64,000 nucleotides of DNA from contig JAHCIT010000009.1 in NCBI GenBank assembly GCA_026129095.1, positions 1-64,000 on the forward strand, in the 5' to 3' direction. The notes below the pieces were generated by a model that did not search any database, had not been told where the DNA came from, and worked only from the letters and a program-made list of their open reading frames with translations. Below, piece after piece: positions 8,672-20,295 of the stretch. The position numbers and the translations under genes were made by a program. Position 1 is the stretch's first letter; each line of letters opens with the position of its first letter. Source of the DNA: Deltaproteobacteria bacterium (GTDB lineage Bacteria > JAGRBM01 > JAHCIT01).

Positions 8672-9202
8672 TTAGTCGTCTGCCACACTAATAAACGGCA
8701 GGTTTCTGTACTGTTCATTGTCATCCATGCCGTAACCCACCACAAACGGGTTCCCTTCCAGCTCAAATCCCACGAAGTCTATCAGCTTGCGGAGTTCGCC
8801 GGAATCCGGAGCCGTCGCCTTGAACAGCAGGGCGACCGTCCAGAGAGATTCCGGGGATTTCCCCATGAGGTGGCTCCGGATGTATTTAAGCGACATCCCG
8901 CTATCAACAATATCCTCAACGATCAGCACCCGCCGTCCGGAAATATTCAGGCTGATATCGGTGAGCAACCGGATTTCACCCGATGATGTACGCGCAGCGC
9001 CGTAACTGGCCACTCTCAGGAAGTCGATCCGGCAGGGGCGCTCGATCTGCCGCACCAGATCGGACAGAAAGACAAATGACCCCTTCAGGATTCCAATGAC
9101 GTCCAGTTCCCCAGGAGGCAGCGTGCGGTTGATCTCACCGGCAACCGCAGTGACCCGATCGCGCAACTGCATGTCCGTATAAAGAGTACGTATCCCGTTC
9201 AC
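8672..9202 (-). CDS. hpt: Hypoxanthine phosphoribosyltransferase
   Basis: A 176-residue type I phosphoribosyltransferase making IMP or GMP from hypoxanthine or guanine and PRPP in the cytoplasm. The PRPP-binding motif VLIVEDIVDSG is intact, ILKGSF near residue 40 is the PPi loop, and the C-terminal base-binding segment DFVGFELEGNPFVVGYGMD is typical of HPRT. Full length for the family. Start is GTG at 9202. It is the last gene of the salvage operon, 9 bp after cdd, and would reuse the base released by the purine nucleoside phosphorylase upstream. Confidence 0.93.
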   Translation of the reverse strand: MNGIRTLYTDMQLRDRVTAVAGEINRTLPPGELDVIGILKGSFVFLSDLVRQIERPCRIDFLRVASYGAARTSSGEIRLLTDISLNISGRRVLIVEDIVDSGMSLKYIRSHLMGKSPESLWTVALLFKATAPDSGELRKLIDFVGFELEGNPFVVGYGMDDNEQYRNLPFISVADD

Positions 9203-9211
9203 CGGCCTAAC

Positions 9212-9625
9212 CTATCCCAATCTGAATGCGCCGGGTAGAAGCTTCCTGAGTCTTGCCCGCTGAACCGGACCTGCTCCGCGGTCAAGCACGATCTCCAGAT
9301 CAGGAAAAAACTCGCTCAAGACCTGCAAACACGCCCCGCAAGGCCGGGGGTATCCTGCCCCTTTGGCTGACACCGCGAGCCGCTTTATCCTGGATGGTTC
9401 GATGCCGTCGGAGACCATTCGGGAAATAACACTTCTTTCGGCACAGATAGAAAGACCATAAGAGGCATTCTCGATATTGCAGCCGCTGATATACGCCGAC
9501 GTCTCTCCGGCGACACGCAGTTCCATCGCTGCGCCCACATTATAGCGGCTATATGGCGCATATGCCTTTCCCGCGGCATTACGCGCGTTTTCGATCAGCG
9601 GGTCGCGGTGAAAGCGTTTCGACAC
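9212..9625 (-). CDS. cdd: Cytidine deaminase
   Basis: A 137-residue homotetrameric-type cytidine deaminase, converting cytidine or deoxycytidine to the uracil nucleoside. The zinc site is complete: CAERS provides the first Cys and the catalytic Glu, and PCGACLQ provides the other two Cys ligands. The YAPYSRYNVGAA segment is the usual N-terminal substrate loop. Start is GTG at 9625, supported by an AGGAAA ribosome-binding site 9 nt upstream. The first 47 bp overlap the end of the purine nucleoside phosphorylase gene in another frame, which suggests translational coupling. Confidence 0.93.
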   Translation of the reverse strand: MSKRFHRDPLIENARNAAGKAYAPYSRYNVGAAMELRVAGETSAYISGCNIENASYGLSICAERSVISRMVSDGIEPSRIKRLAVSAKGAGYPRPCGACLQVLSEFFPDLEIVLDRGAGPVQRARLRKLLPGAFRLG

Positions 9626-10436
9626 GGAGCGTTTCCTCTATCAGCCGGGCCAGAACTGGCTGCATTTCCTTTGACCTGGCGACCACATCGTCATGGGACA
9701 ATTTCCCGCCAAAACCCCCGGCAAGATTCGTTACCACCGACAACCCCAGCACCCGCATTCCCAGATGCCGAGCAGCGATAGCTTCGATTGCAGTGGACAT
9801 ACCTACGACATCACCGCCGAGCCGGGCAAACGCCTTCACCTCTGCCGGGGTTTCATATGATGGCCCGCGCACCTGGACATAGATGCCGTGCTTCATCCGG
9901 ACAGCTAGCCGGCGCGCTGCTCTCCGGGCAGCCTTCCTGAGTTTGAGATCATAAACCCAGTTCATGTCCGGAAACCTTGTACCCCAGCCTGCCACATGCT
10001 TTCCCTCCAGCGGATTGGCACCGGACAGGTTGATATGGTCATCAAGTATAACGATCTGGCCGGGCTTGTATTCACGGCGAAGCGACCCGGATGCGTTGGT
10101 CAGGACCAGATTCTTCACGCCCCATCGTGCCAGTGCCCGCACCAGCCGCACGCATGTTTCGGCCGAATGGCCTTCGTATAGATGAAGCCTTCCGCAGACC
10201 AGCAAGAAGTCCTTTTCGCCCGGACGGATCAGTTCCCCCCGATGCCCCTCAACAGACGGCCCAGGTATCCCCGGAAGATCAGAAGATGGTACCTTCACGG
10301 CGGGACTGCCCCCCGCAAGCATCTCCGCAACTTCACTTTGCCCTGACCCCAGAACTATCGCGGTGCCCGGAGGAGCACCAAACCGGCCTTCGAGTGCTGC
10401 GCGAAGGGCTTCGACGGCCGAGGTCCACGAATTCAT
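9579..10436 (-). CDS. Purine nucleoside phosphorylase
   Basis: A 285-residue trimeric-class purine nucleoside phosphorylase, cleaving inosine or guanosine with phosphate to base and ribose-1-phosphate. The early VLGSGQSE is the phosphate loop, VCGRLHLYEGHS is the class signature, and the VLTNASGSL and MSTAIEAIAARHLG segments form the base and ribose pocket. The usual VTN-A-G is followed by SHDDV, a slight variant of the typical histidine motif. The C-terminal 20 residues are Arg/Pro-rich. It starts 5 bp after deoA and overlaps cdd. Confidence 0.9.
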   Translation of the reverse strand: MNSWTSAVEALRAALEGRFGAPPGTAIVLGSGQSEVAEMLAGGSPAVKVPSSDLPGIPGPSVEGHRGELIRPGEKDFLLVCGRLHLYEGHSAETCVRLVRALARWGVKNLVLTNASGSLRREYKPGQIVILDDHINLSGANPLEGKHVAGWGTRFPDMNWVYDLKLRKAARRAARRLAVRMKHGIYVQVRGPSYETPAEVKAFARLGGDVVGMSTAIEAIAARHLGMRVLGLSVVTNLAGGFGGKLSHDDVVARSKEMQPVLARLIEETLRVETLSPRPADRKRA

Positions 10437-10441
10437 TCCGT

Positions 10442-11758
10442 CTATCCTATCCGTTTCATTACCAGTGGCTTCGCACGAACGGGTGAAGCGGCCACTGCAA
10501 CGGCTCCCTTCAGGCTCTGAAGCGCATCATCCAACCTGGACCGGTGAGCGTAGTGCAATTCGAGAATTATATCACCGCGGGATACTTTCTGGCCGCTGCC
10601 TGCGTGGACAATGGCACCGGCAGCAGGGACAATTTTGTCTGAACGCCGGGCACGGCCAGCGCCCAGTAACCGCAGGGCTTCGCCGAACCGCCAGGTTTCC
10701 CGCCACTCCACCCATCCATCCCGTGATGCCGGCAGTACGAATGTCCTGTGGCGGGGAACTATCGACCACGGCCGGTTCATCCATTTTGTCTGTCCCCCTT
10801 GCGCCCTGACCATCCGGGCGAATGCCTCAAAGGCGGCTCCCGACGAAAGCACCGTAAAAAGCCTGCGCCGAGCGCTGTCATCGGTTTTTTCCACCTTGGC
10901 CATTCGCAGGAGCTCAGACCCGAGCCGCAGCGCCAGTTCCACGACCCGCGCCGAGCGCGGCGATACGTCTCCCCGGAGAATCTCGACGGCCTCTGCCACT
11001 TCAACTGCATTGCCGGCCGCCAAACCAAGCGGCTCATGCATATCAGTCACGAGCGCCCGGGCATCCAAACCAAGATCACGCGACACGCTCACCAGTGACC
11101 GGGCAAGATGGGCCGCACTCACACTGTCACGCATGAATGCGCCAGAGCCCGCCTTCACGTCATAAACAATATGAGCGACCCCCTCGGCGACCTTCTTGGA
11201 TACGATGCTTGCGGTAATCAGGGGGGTCGATTCGACCGTCGCCGTGGCATCACGGAGAGCATACAGGATGCGATCGGCTGGGGCGATGGAGGCCGACTGG
11301 CCCACGATTGCCCCTCCAGCGTATCTGATCACGGACTGGAATGACCGCAGTTCCAGCGCCGTCCGGAATCCGGGAATGGCTTCCATCTTGTCGATGGTAC
11401 CCCCGGTAAACCCAAGCGCCCTGCCCGCAATTGTCGGAACCCTGAGCCCGCAGGCAACAAGCATTGGTACCAGCAGAAGCGTTATCTTGTCGCCTTCTCC
11501 GCCGGTCGAATGCTTGTCCACCGTCGGAGGCGCGCCTCGCATCTTCCAGTTCAACTGGCGGCCAGAGGCCGCCATCGCACGCGTCAGCTCGACCGTTTCG
11601 TCCGGATCAAGCCCGCTCAGCCTCACCGCCATCAGCCAGGCAGACACCTGGTAATCAGGTACCGTATCGCGTACCAGTTCGCTCACAAATCTGGCAATGG
11701 CACCCGGTGGATGAGAACGGCTTTCTGCCTTGGTGCGGATAAAATCAACCACATTCAT
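10442..11758 (-). CDS. deoA: Thymidine/pyrimidine nucleoside phosphorylase
   Basis: A 438-residue member of the glycosyltransferase 3 superfamily that splits thymidine (and possibly uridine) into base and deoxyribose- or ribose-1-phosphate. Motifs seen: VDKHSTGGEGD at the phosphate site, GRALGFTGGTIDKMEAIPGF (family signature) and VGQSASIAPADRILYALRD. Length is normal. DeoA and Pdp cannot be separated reliably by eye. Its ATG overlaps the stop of the redoxin-like gene upstream (ATGA), and it leads the four salvage genes deoA-pnp-cdd-hpt. Confidence 0.9.
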   Translation of the reverse strand: MNVVDFIRTKAESRSHPPGAIARFVSELVRDTVPDYQVSAWLMAVRLSGLDPDETVELTRAMAASGRQLNWKMRGAPPTVDKHSTGGEGDKITLLLVPMLVACGLRVPTIAGRALGFTGGTIDKMEAIPGFRTALELRSFQSVIRYAGGAIVGQSASIAPADRILYALRDATATVESTPLITASIVSKKVAEGVAHIVYDVKAGSGAFMRDSVSAAHLARSLVSVSRDLGLDARALVTDMHEPLGLAAGNAVEVAEAVEILRGDVSPRSARVVELALRLGSELLRMAKVEKTDDSARRRLFTVLSSGAAFEAFARMVRAQGGQTKWMNRPWSIVPRHRTFVLPASRDGWVEWRETWRFGEALRLLGAGRARRSDKIVPAAGAIVHAGSGQKVSRGDIILELHYAHRSRLDDALQSLKGAVAVAASPVRAKPLVMKRIG

Positions 11759-12453
11759 GCGGGAATATCCCCAGACTTGCCGGCCACCGTGGCTTCATCC
11801 GGAATTACAATGCCCAGTTCCCGCTCCAGCCGGTTTAGTGCTGCCTCCGGGCCGAGCCGTTCACACAGATGCGATGAATAGAACGCCATGCGTAAGACCC
11901 GATTCTGGTCCGCATAGAAGAATGCAGGAACGACAGGGACACTGCTGCTTTCGGCAGCAATGGGGACGCATCCAAACTGTTCCGCGATCTTCCGGTCCGG
12001 ATCGGCGTGAATAACAACCGGCGCATCTCCGAGCGACAGCTTGAGCTTCTCTTCCATGTCATTCGCCACCAGATGGAGGCTGATGCCGCCCAGGAGCAGC
12101 TCTTCAGCCAGTGGACCCAGACCGTTGAGTTCCAGCCGGGAAAACGGCTCGTTTGTACCGGCATTCAGAACGATGACTGCTGGCCAGTTGGCACCCGGCA
12201 GGACTGCCGGCACCGGCATTCCGGCCGAAAGCCGTTTTTGCGGCCCAGCAAGCGGGGGATCTGGGAAACGCAAATAGATGAGGTAGAGGAATGACGGGAG
12301 TGCGAATCCAACGACCAGCGGGTTCCCGCCGTACATGACAACAAGGATGGCATTCAGAATGGCTGCGAGTGAAAGTCCGACAGGAAGAGGCGGATACCGT
12401 GAAAAGTCCCATGCGCGCCAGCAGGCCCACCAATGGGACACTGGCGCTGACAC
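11755..12453 (-). CDS. Membrane protein with cysteine-less redoxin fold
   Basis: A 232-residue protein. Two hydrophobic helices fill about residues 22-62, followed by a cytoplasmic or periplasmic domain. That domain looks like an AhpC/TSA-type redoxin: strand PAVIVLN, helix, strand ISLHLVAND, a DPDRKIAEQFGC segment, then PAFFYADQNRVLRMAF. The position where peroxiredoxins carry the peroxidatic Cys reads NAGTNEPFSR, so no catalytic thiol is present. Function is unknown; it may bind rather than catalyse. Start is GTG at 12453. The codons back to the preceding gene's stop continue in frame as a hydrophobic stretch, so the true start may be a rare CTG upstream. The stop overlaps deoA. Confidence 0.6.
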   Translation of the reverse strand: MSAPVSHWWACWRAWDFSRYPPLPVGLSLAAILNAILVVMYGGNPLVVGFALPSFLYLIYLRFPDPPLAGPQKRLSAGMPVPAVLPGANWPAVIVLNAGTNEPFSRLELNGLGPLAEELLLGGISLHLVANDMEEKLKLSLGDAPVVIHADPDRKIAEQFGCVPIAAESSSVPVVPAFFYADQNRVLRMAFYSSHLCERLGPEAALNRLERELGIVIPDEATVAGKSGDIPA

Positions 12454-12513
12454 CGAAAAGGCGAGCGTAAGCAGGAGGGCGTGATTTAGCTGGATTGCAG
12501 ACAGAGGTTTTTC

Positions 12514-13356
12514 CTATCGGTTCAAGGACCAGTCGTACCGTCTGAACTCAAATCTTGCACTATGCGCATGCTCCCTTAGCCATTCGGCGGTTTTGGCATT
12601 ATCCAGCCATGACGCCAAAAACCGGGACAGGCCCGAAGGCATGCCCCCAAAATCATCCGCATAGTATTTGAAAATGGACGAGGTCGTCACCAGCTTTGTT
12701 CCACTATCAACCACCGTTTCGGCATTGATAAAGGCCCGGGTTGCCATACTGAGCTGGGTGTCGAGCCCCGTTTCTTCATAGAAGCCAATAGGCGGGCACC
12801 TTTTGGAGCCGCACACCAGCGCAAAATGAATACGGGGATCCAATCGCCCGAGGGCAAGGACGAGCTGAGACGAACCGGGTGCGAAGTACGGTCCAGATAA
12901 AGGATATGGCGGACGGGCGTTTGCCCGGAGAATCCCGTGCTCAATCATGTCAGCAGTCAGAATATGCCCGCCCACATCGTATGCCACACGGGAAAAAACG
13001 AGCGGAACCTCCCATACTGTGCTGCGTATGCCCAGTTCTGTAATCGCATCAATAATCATGGCATTATAAAGGTTGATCCAGAACGCCTTGGCTGCATCAT
13101 CCCTCTTCAGATTCAATGGATTGAACTGGCGCAGGTTCGCGGTGAGGGAGCGAATACCCTGCCATTCGGAACTCTCCCGAAGCCTCTGGTAGTCCACCCG
13201 GCCGGTTGCCGGATCGTAGAAGTCCCCTTTAAGCGATATCAGCCTCGACTGGAGTTCAGCCGCAAGAGTGGCTTCTGACGGTCCGGCCCTGGACGCTTCA
13301 GCCCGGTTCAGGATGATTTTCCAGCTCAACCCTTTCGGGAATGGCCTCAGTCTCAC
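12514..13356 (-). CDS. DUF547 domain protein
   Basis: A 280-residue protein matching DUF547: an AFWINLYNAMII block near residue 107, a central CGSKRCPP segment with two Cys, and the C-terminal ending RYDWSLN. DUF547 folds resemble papain-like or transglutaminase proteins; function in bacteria is not settled. No clear signal peptide is seen with the GTG start at 13356 (upstream GAGGGAG, about 10 nt away). It is the first gene of the minus-strand cluster leading into nucleoside salvage and is divergent from bactofilin across 145 bp. Confidence 0.75.
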   Translation of the reverse strand: MRLRPFPKGLSWKIILNRAEASRAGPSEATLAAELQSRLISLKGDFYDPATGRVDYQRLRESSEWQGIRSLTANLRQFNPLNLKRDDAAKAFWINLYNAMIIDAITELGIRSTVWEVPLVFSRVAYDVGGHILTADMIEHGILRANARPPYPLSGPYFAPGSSQLVLALGRLDPRIHFALVCGSKRCPPIGFYEETGLDTQLSMATRAFINAETVVDSGTKLVTTSSIFKYYADDFGGMPSGLSRFLASWLDNAKTAEWLREHAHSARFEFRRYDWSLNR

Positions 13357-13501
13357 TGCTTGGACGCTCCCTCGCTGGTTCCATAAGCATTAACGGGACT
13401 TGGCCAGCCCGTCGGAATCCTTTATAACTCCCAATGACTGTCCCGTGAAACACCCTGTCAGCCATATGGTTGGCGGCCCTATTTTCAGAGGTTCTGGGTC
13501 C

Positions 13502-13954
13502 ATGTTCAACAACAAGAAAGATTCCACCTCCACCGGGAGCAAGGTCGCGGGACTGATTGGCGGTACGCCCAAGCATACATTGACGGCACTCCTCGATGCC
13601 GGAACGGCATTTGAAGGACGACTGACCTTTTCGGGGACTATCCATATCAATGGCAAGTTCACTGGAGAAATATCCGGTAATGACCACCTTGTTGTTCTGG
13701 ATAAGGGAACCGTCAACGGCGAAATCGAGGTAGGCACCCTGGAAATCGCCGGTGAAGTCACCGGCCAGGTCCGGGTTCGCGAGAAGATAATCATTACCTC
13801 TACTGGCCGCTTCCGTGGAGAACTGGAAGCCCCTGCGGGCAGCCTCGAAATCCACAACGGCGCGAACTTCGAGGGCACCTGCCGGATGGGTGCGACTACT
13901 TCGGGTACCTCCCGGCTTACCCTTGCCGCCGCAGAACCCAGTCGTGGGAAATAG
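13502..13954 (+). CDS. Bactofilin
   Basis: A 150-residue cytoskeletal bactofilin (DUF583). After a short disordered Lys/Ser/Thr tail, residues about 30-130 form the right-handed beta-helix with regular Gly and hydrophobic repeats (GTAFEGRLTFSGTIHINGKF, LEIAGEVTGQV). Bactofilins polymerise without nucleotide and place cell-wall or polarity factors at the membrane. ATG at 13502 has AGAGG about 10 nt upstream; the frame is open to 13400 but upstream codons do not look like this family. No M23 peptidase or ParA partner is adjacent, unlike many bactofilin loci. Confidence 0.9.
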   Translation: MFNNKKDSTSTGSKVAGLIGGTPKHTLTALLDAGTAFEGRLTFSGTIHINGKFTGEISGNDHLVVLDKGTVNGEIEVGTLEIAGEVTGQVRVREKIIITSTGRFRGELEAPAGSLEIHNGANFEGTCRMGATTSGTSRLTLAAAEPSRGK

Positions 13955-13964
13955 CGGGATTTCG

Positions 13965-13982
13965 CCAGCCTGGAATGGCTGG
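13965..13982 (+). other. Inverted repeat after bactofilin
   Basis: CCAGCC (13965-13970), loop TGGAAT and GGCTGG (13977-13982) form a perfect 6-bp stem 10 nt after the bactofilin stop. No T tract follows, so it may act as an mRNA 3' end or weak terminator only. Confidence 0.4.
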
Positions 13983-14024
13983 AATGGGTATTCCGGTCAG
14001 CGTTCACCAATCGTTCAAACAGTC

Positions 14025-14053
14025 TTGACTTGAAGCAGTCCGGCGGATATTCG
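14025..14053 (+). promoter_or_regulatory. Candidate promoter of the ATP synthase operon
   Basis: TTGACT (14025-14030), a 17-nt spacer and TATTCG (14048-14053) lie in the 208-bp gap before the b' gene. The -35 is near consensus and the -10 weak. The predicted leader of about 100 nt includes a 6-bp hairpin (CGGAAC with GTTCCG, 14069-14088). Confidence 0.45.
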
Positions 14054-14162
14054 CTAGGCCGCTTGGAACGGAACAACGCGCAGTTCCGCCAACTGCCGGA
14101 TGCTTCTGACGCCCTGTTTCCGGCCCAAAATCACGTTCTTTGCACACTCAAAGGGGAGATGA

Positions 14163-14633
14163 GTGGACTCTCTGATCGAAACGCTCAGCCATCCGCTTCC
14201 CGGCTTTGAAGGCCAGATACCACTTTCCTTCTTTTTCATGCTCCCGATCTTCTGGATCGCGGTTGTCGCCCTGAACAAACTGATGTTCGAGCCGGTGCTT
14301 GCGACGGTTGAACGCCGCAAAGCCGCCTCCACGGGTGCCAGTCAAGGTGCAGCTACCCTTCAGGTGGAGGCCGACACACTCGCCCGTGACTATGCGGCCC
14401 GCGTGAAAAACGCGACCGACGAAGCCATGACCATGCGGGAAAAACTCATCGGGCAAGCCCGCTCCGAGTGTGAGCAGAAACTCCTTCAGGCCCGCACCGA
14501 AGCGGAGCGGAATCTCGACAATTCGCGCAATACCATCCGCAACGAGGCCGAGACCACCCGGGTTGAGCTTCGCAATGAAATCGAGCGCATCGCGACCGAA
14601 ATGGCCCGCAAGGTAATCGGAGGGGCTGCATGA
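14163..14633 (+). CDS. atpF': ATP synthase F0 subunit b'
   Basis: A 156-residue peripheral-stalk subunit. One transmembrane helix (about residues 18-40, IPLSFFFMLPIFWIAVVALN) is followed by a long charged coiled coil that bridges F0 and F1. It is the first of two b-type genes in tandem; the pair would form a b/b' heterodimer, as in cyanobacteria, alphaproteobacteria and some deltaproteobacterial groups. Start is GTG at 14163 with a good AAGGGGA ribosome-binding site. The stop overlaps the next ATG (ATGA). Confidence 0.88.
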   Translation: MDSLIETLSHPLPGFEGQIPLSFFFMLPIFWIAVVALNKLMFEPVLATVERRKAASTGASQGAATLQVEADTLARDYAARVKNATDEAMTMREKLIGQARSECEQKLLQARTEAERNLDNSRNTIRNEAETTRVELRNEIERIATEMARKVIGGAA

Positions 14634-15193
14634 TCTGCCGTCCGGTTACCCTCGGGTTAACATTCGCACTCCTTCCGGTATCAGCGGCTTATGCAGCCGG
14701 AAACGGGGAGCACTCCTTCGGCCATACGGTCATTGTTGGAGTGGTAAACTCGGGCATACTTTTCACGGCCCTGATCTTCGCACTCCGCAAGCCGCTAAGA
14801 GAGTATTTTTCCACACGTGCCCGCGACTTGAAGGAAGCCATCGAAGCAGCCGGCAAGGCCAGGGTCGAAGCAGAGCGCCTGCTCGCTGAGGCCAAAGACA
14901 AAATTGCCAAGGCCGATGCCGATGTAGCAACCCTCCGCCAGCGGTTTGAGACGGAAGCAAAGGCCGAGAGTGAACATCTCCGCCGGGAAGCCGAAAAGAC
15001 TGCCACCCGGATAGTTGAGGATGCCAGGGCCATGGCCGAAGGCGAGCGCGAGCGCGCACTGATCGCCCTGCGGGCCGAGGCCAACCGGCTGGCAACCGAA
15101 CTGGCCGAGCAGAAAGCCCGGTCCACCATTACTGCCAACGACCAGACACGGCTCGCCGGGGAGTTCGTGACCCGTCTTGGAGGCGTGCAATGA
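14630..15193 (+). CDS. atpF: ATP synthase F0 subunit b
   Basis: A 187-residue second b-type stalk subunit. The N-terminal hydrophobic segment ends SAAYAAGNGEHSFGH and could be a signal peptide or a first helix; a membrane helix (about 32-50) and an Ala/Glu/Arg-rich coiled coil follow. An N-terminal signal-like extension is also seen in b subunits of myxobacterial type. It overlaps the b' gene by 4 bp and the delta gene by 4 bp, so the three genes are translationally coupled. Confidence 0.88.
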   Translation: MICRPVTLGLTFALLPVSAAYAAGNGEHSFGHTVIVGVVNSGILFTALIFALRKPLREYFSTRARDLKEAIEAAGKARVEAERLLAEAKDKIAKADADVATLRQRFETEAKAESEHLRREAEKTATRIVEDARAMAEGERERALIALRAEANRLATELAEQKARSTITANDQTRLAGEFVTRLGGVQ

Positions 15194-15729
15194 TCAACCG
15201 CGCCGTTGCCAAACGCTATGCCCGTGCGCTGATTGAAGAAACCGGCGCCGCGGCACCGGCGGCACTAGCCGCCTTGACAGATCTGGATGCCGAGATTCGG
15301 GGGCACGCACATCTCGAAAAACTGCTCTATGGGGGGCTATTCAGTACGGCCCAGCGGCTGGCCGTATTTGAGGACATTGCGGGCAAGCTTGGGATGCCCA
15401 AGGCTGCCGTCAACCTGGTCAAAATACTGATCGTGCACAATCGTACACGGGTACTCCCGGTTATTATTGATGAATTCCAGCGTCTTGCCGACGAAAAAGC
15501 CGGCATCGCCAGGGCCCAGATCGCAAGTGCCTCAGAACTGTCCGGTGAAATCCGTAGCAAGCTGCAAGTCCAGCTGGAACGGATTGCAAGACGCAAGGTC
15601 GAGTGCAGTTACGCGCTCGATCCGGATCTGATCGGCGGGGTTCGGGCACGTATCGGTGACACCGTGCTGGACGGGACCGTCCGGACGCAACTCCAGAAGC
15701 TGTCACGGCGCATTGAGCAGGGAACCTGA
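15190..15729 (+). CDS. atpH: ATP synthase F1 subunit delta
   Basis: A 179-residue delta (OSCP) subunit that ties the peripheral stalk to the F1 head. The N-terminal helical signature VAKRYARALIEE and the C-terminal DPDLIGGVRARIGDTVLDGTV motif are both present. Length is normal. It overlaps the b gene and is followed by a 107-bp spacer before the alpha gene. Confidence 0.93.
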   Translation: MINRAVAKRYARALIEETGAAAPAALAALTDLDAEIRGHAHLEKLLYGGLFSTAQRLAVFEDIAGKLGMPKAAVNLVKILIVHNRTRVLPVIIDEFQRLADEKAGIARAQIASASELSGEIRSKLQVQLERIARRKVECSYALDPDLIGGVRARIGDTVLDGTVRTQLQKLSRRIEQGT

Positions 15730-15802
15730 GCAGGTTCCGGAACAGGATTTAACGCCGTGTGGCGTCCCAATACGGGCTCTGCATGGACAAACTGACGCAA
15801 GC

Positions 15803-17363
<1,561 letters not shown>

Positions 17364-17413
17364 TCCCAGCAACCGGAGCAGCCACCTAACCCATCACACG
17401 GAGCCTTGTCCCG

Positions 17414-18283
17414 ATGCCGAGCCTGAAAACCTACCGCACGCGCATCAAGTCTGTGAAGAACACGCAGAAGATCACGCGTGCGATGAAGCTCGTTTCGGCC
17501 GCCAAGCTCCGCCGCGCCCAGATGGCCGCTCTCAATCACCGGGAATATGCCAACGGTCTGCGCCGGATCATTACTGAGATGGCCCGGCGCGCTGAACATC
17601 GTGGCCACCCCCTGCTCCAGCAACCGGAAAATGGAGCTGACCTGATTGTTCTGGTAACCTCAGACAGGGGCCTGTGCGGCGGCTTCAACGGGAATCTCAG
17701 TCGGCGCCTTCGCGGGCAGATCATGCCTGACGACCAGTTACCCTCCCCTGAGAATATCCAGATCCGTTTTGTGGGCCGCAAGGGGCAGGAGTTTTTCAAG
17801 GCCTGGGGCTGGAAATCTGATTCCAGCGTCCCGTCCACATCCCCGACATCGCCCAAAGCCGCCCAGGAACTGGAACGGTTCGTGGTAGAAGGATTTACGG
17901 GTGGGAAATACCGGTCGGTCACTATCGCCTACAACAAGTTTAAGTCGGCAATTGCCCAGGAAATCACTTTCGAGAAGCTCCTGCCCATCAGTGTTGAAAA
18001 CGATCCGGCAGTTCCGGCACCACCAGACTACATCTATGAGCCTGCCCGTGAGGAGATACTCTCCACGCTGCTGCCACGATATGTGGCAAGCTGCATACAG
18101 CAGGCAATTCTGGAATCGGTGGCGTCTGAACATGCCGCCCGGATGACGGCGATGGAGAGCGCGACAAAGAACTGTTCGGAAGCGATTGGCTCGCTAACGC
18201 TCCAGATGAACCGTGCCCGCCAGGCACTGATCACCAAGGAGTTGATGGAGATCATCGGCGGCGCCGAGTCGCTCAAGGGTTGA
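17414..18283 (+). CDS. atpG: ATP synthase F1 subunit gamma
   Basis: A 289-residue central-stalk subunit. The N-terminal helix MPSLKTYRTRIKSVKNTQKI and the C-terminal helix with MTAMESATKN are the two long coiled-coil arms that rotate inside the alpha-beta hexamer; SDRGLCGGFN is the conserved middle signature. Spacing to atpA is 50 bp and to atpD 63 bp. Confidence 0.96.
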   Translation: MPSLKTYRTRIKSVKNTQKITRAMKLVSAAKLRRAQMAALNHREYANGLRRIITEMARRAEHRGHPLLQQPENGADLIVLVTSDRGLCGGFNGNLSRRLRGQIMPDDQLPSPENIQIRFVGRKGQEFFKAWGWKSDSSVPSTSPTSPKAAQELERFVVEGFTGGKYRSVTIAYNKFKSAIAQEITFEKLLPISVENDPAVPAPPDYIYEPAREEILSTLLPRYVASCIQQAILESVASEHAARMTAMESATKNCSEAIGSLTLQMNRARQALITKELMEIIGGAESLKG

Positions 18284-18298
18284 AATTTCTAGCGAAAC

Positions 18299-19837
<1,539 letters not shown>

Positions 19838-19870
19838 GTGGCCCGGCGCTAGCGAGGGAGTCAACCAGAA

Positions 19871-20293
19871 ATGGCCGTAGCTGGACCGTTCCACTGTGAG
19901 GTGATTACCCCTTTCCGGAAGGCGGCATCACTTGATGTCATAGAGGTGATTGCTCCGGCGGCCAGCGGGGAAGTCGGTATACTTCCTGGCCACACGCCTT
20001 TCCTGGCAATGCTGGGCAGCGGCCCCCTTCGCCTGCGTGAACCGGGCGGCAAGGAGCACATCTTCGCCTGCCACGGTGGCTTCCTGCAGGTAAGTGAAAA
20101 GGGGGTTGTCGTGCTTGCCGACAAGGCCGAATCCCTCGACGAACTCGATCCTGTGGAGATCGAAAAACAGCGTAACGAGCTTGAGCACGTGCTGAAATCC
20201 ATCTCGTTCACGAGCGAGGATTACGCCCGGACGGTTTCCAATATCGAGGAAAACCGGACCCGTGCCCACGTTGCACGCCAAAAGACGCACTAA
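19871..20293 (+). CDS. atpC: ATP synthase F1 subunit epsilon
   Basis: A 140-residue epsilon subunit of the central stalk. The N-terminal beta-sandwich has the usual GEVGILPGHTPFLAMLGSG block, and the C-terminal two-helix regulatory hairpin follows. It is the last gene of the operon. Subunits a and c (atpB, atpE) are absent here and must lie elsewhere. The stop is 2 bp from the stop of the convergent copper ATPase gene, with no visible terminator between. Confidence 0.94.
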   Translation: MAVAGPFHCEVITPFRKAASLDVIEVIAPAASGEVGILPGHTPFLAMLGSGPLRLREPGGKEHIFACHGGFLQVSEKGVVVLADKAESLDELDPVEIEKQRNELEHVLKSISFTSEDYARTVSNIEENRTRAHVARQKTH

Positions 20294-20295
20294 CT

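Noticed and set aside
13390-14076. 228-residue minus-strand frame over bactofilin
   Set aside because: Bactofilin on the plus strand explains the region; the antisense product has no recognisable fold or ribosome-binding site.
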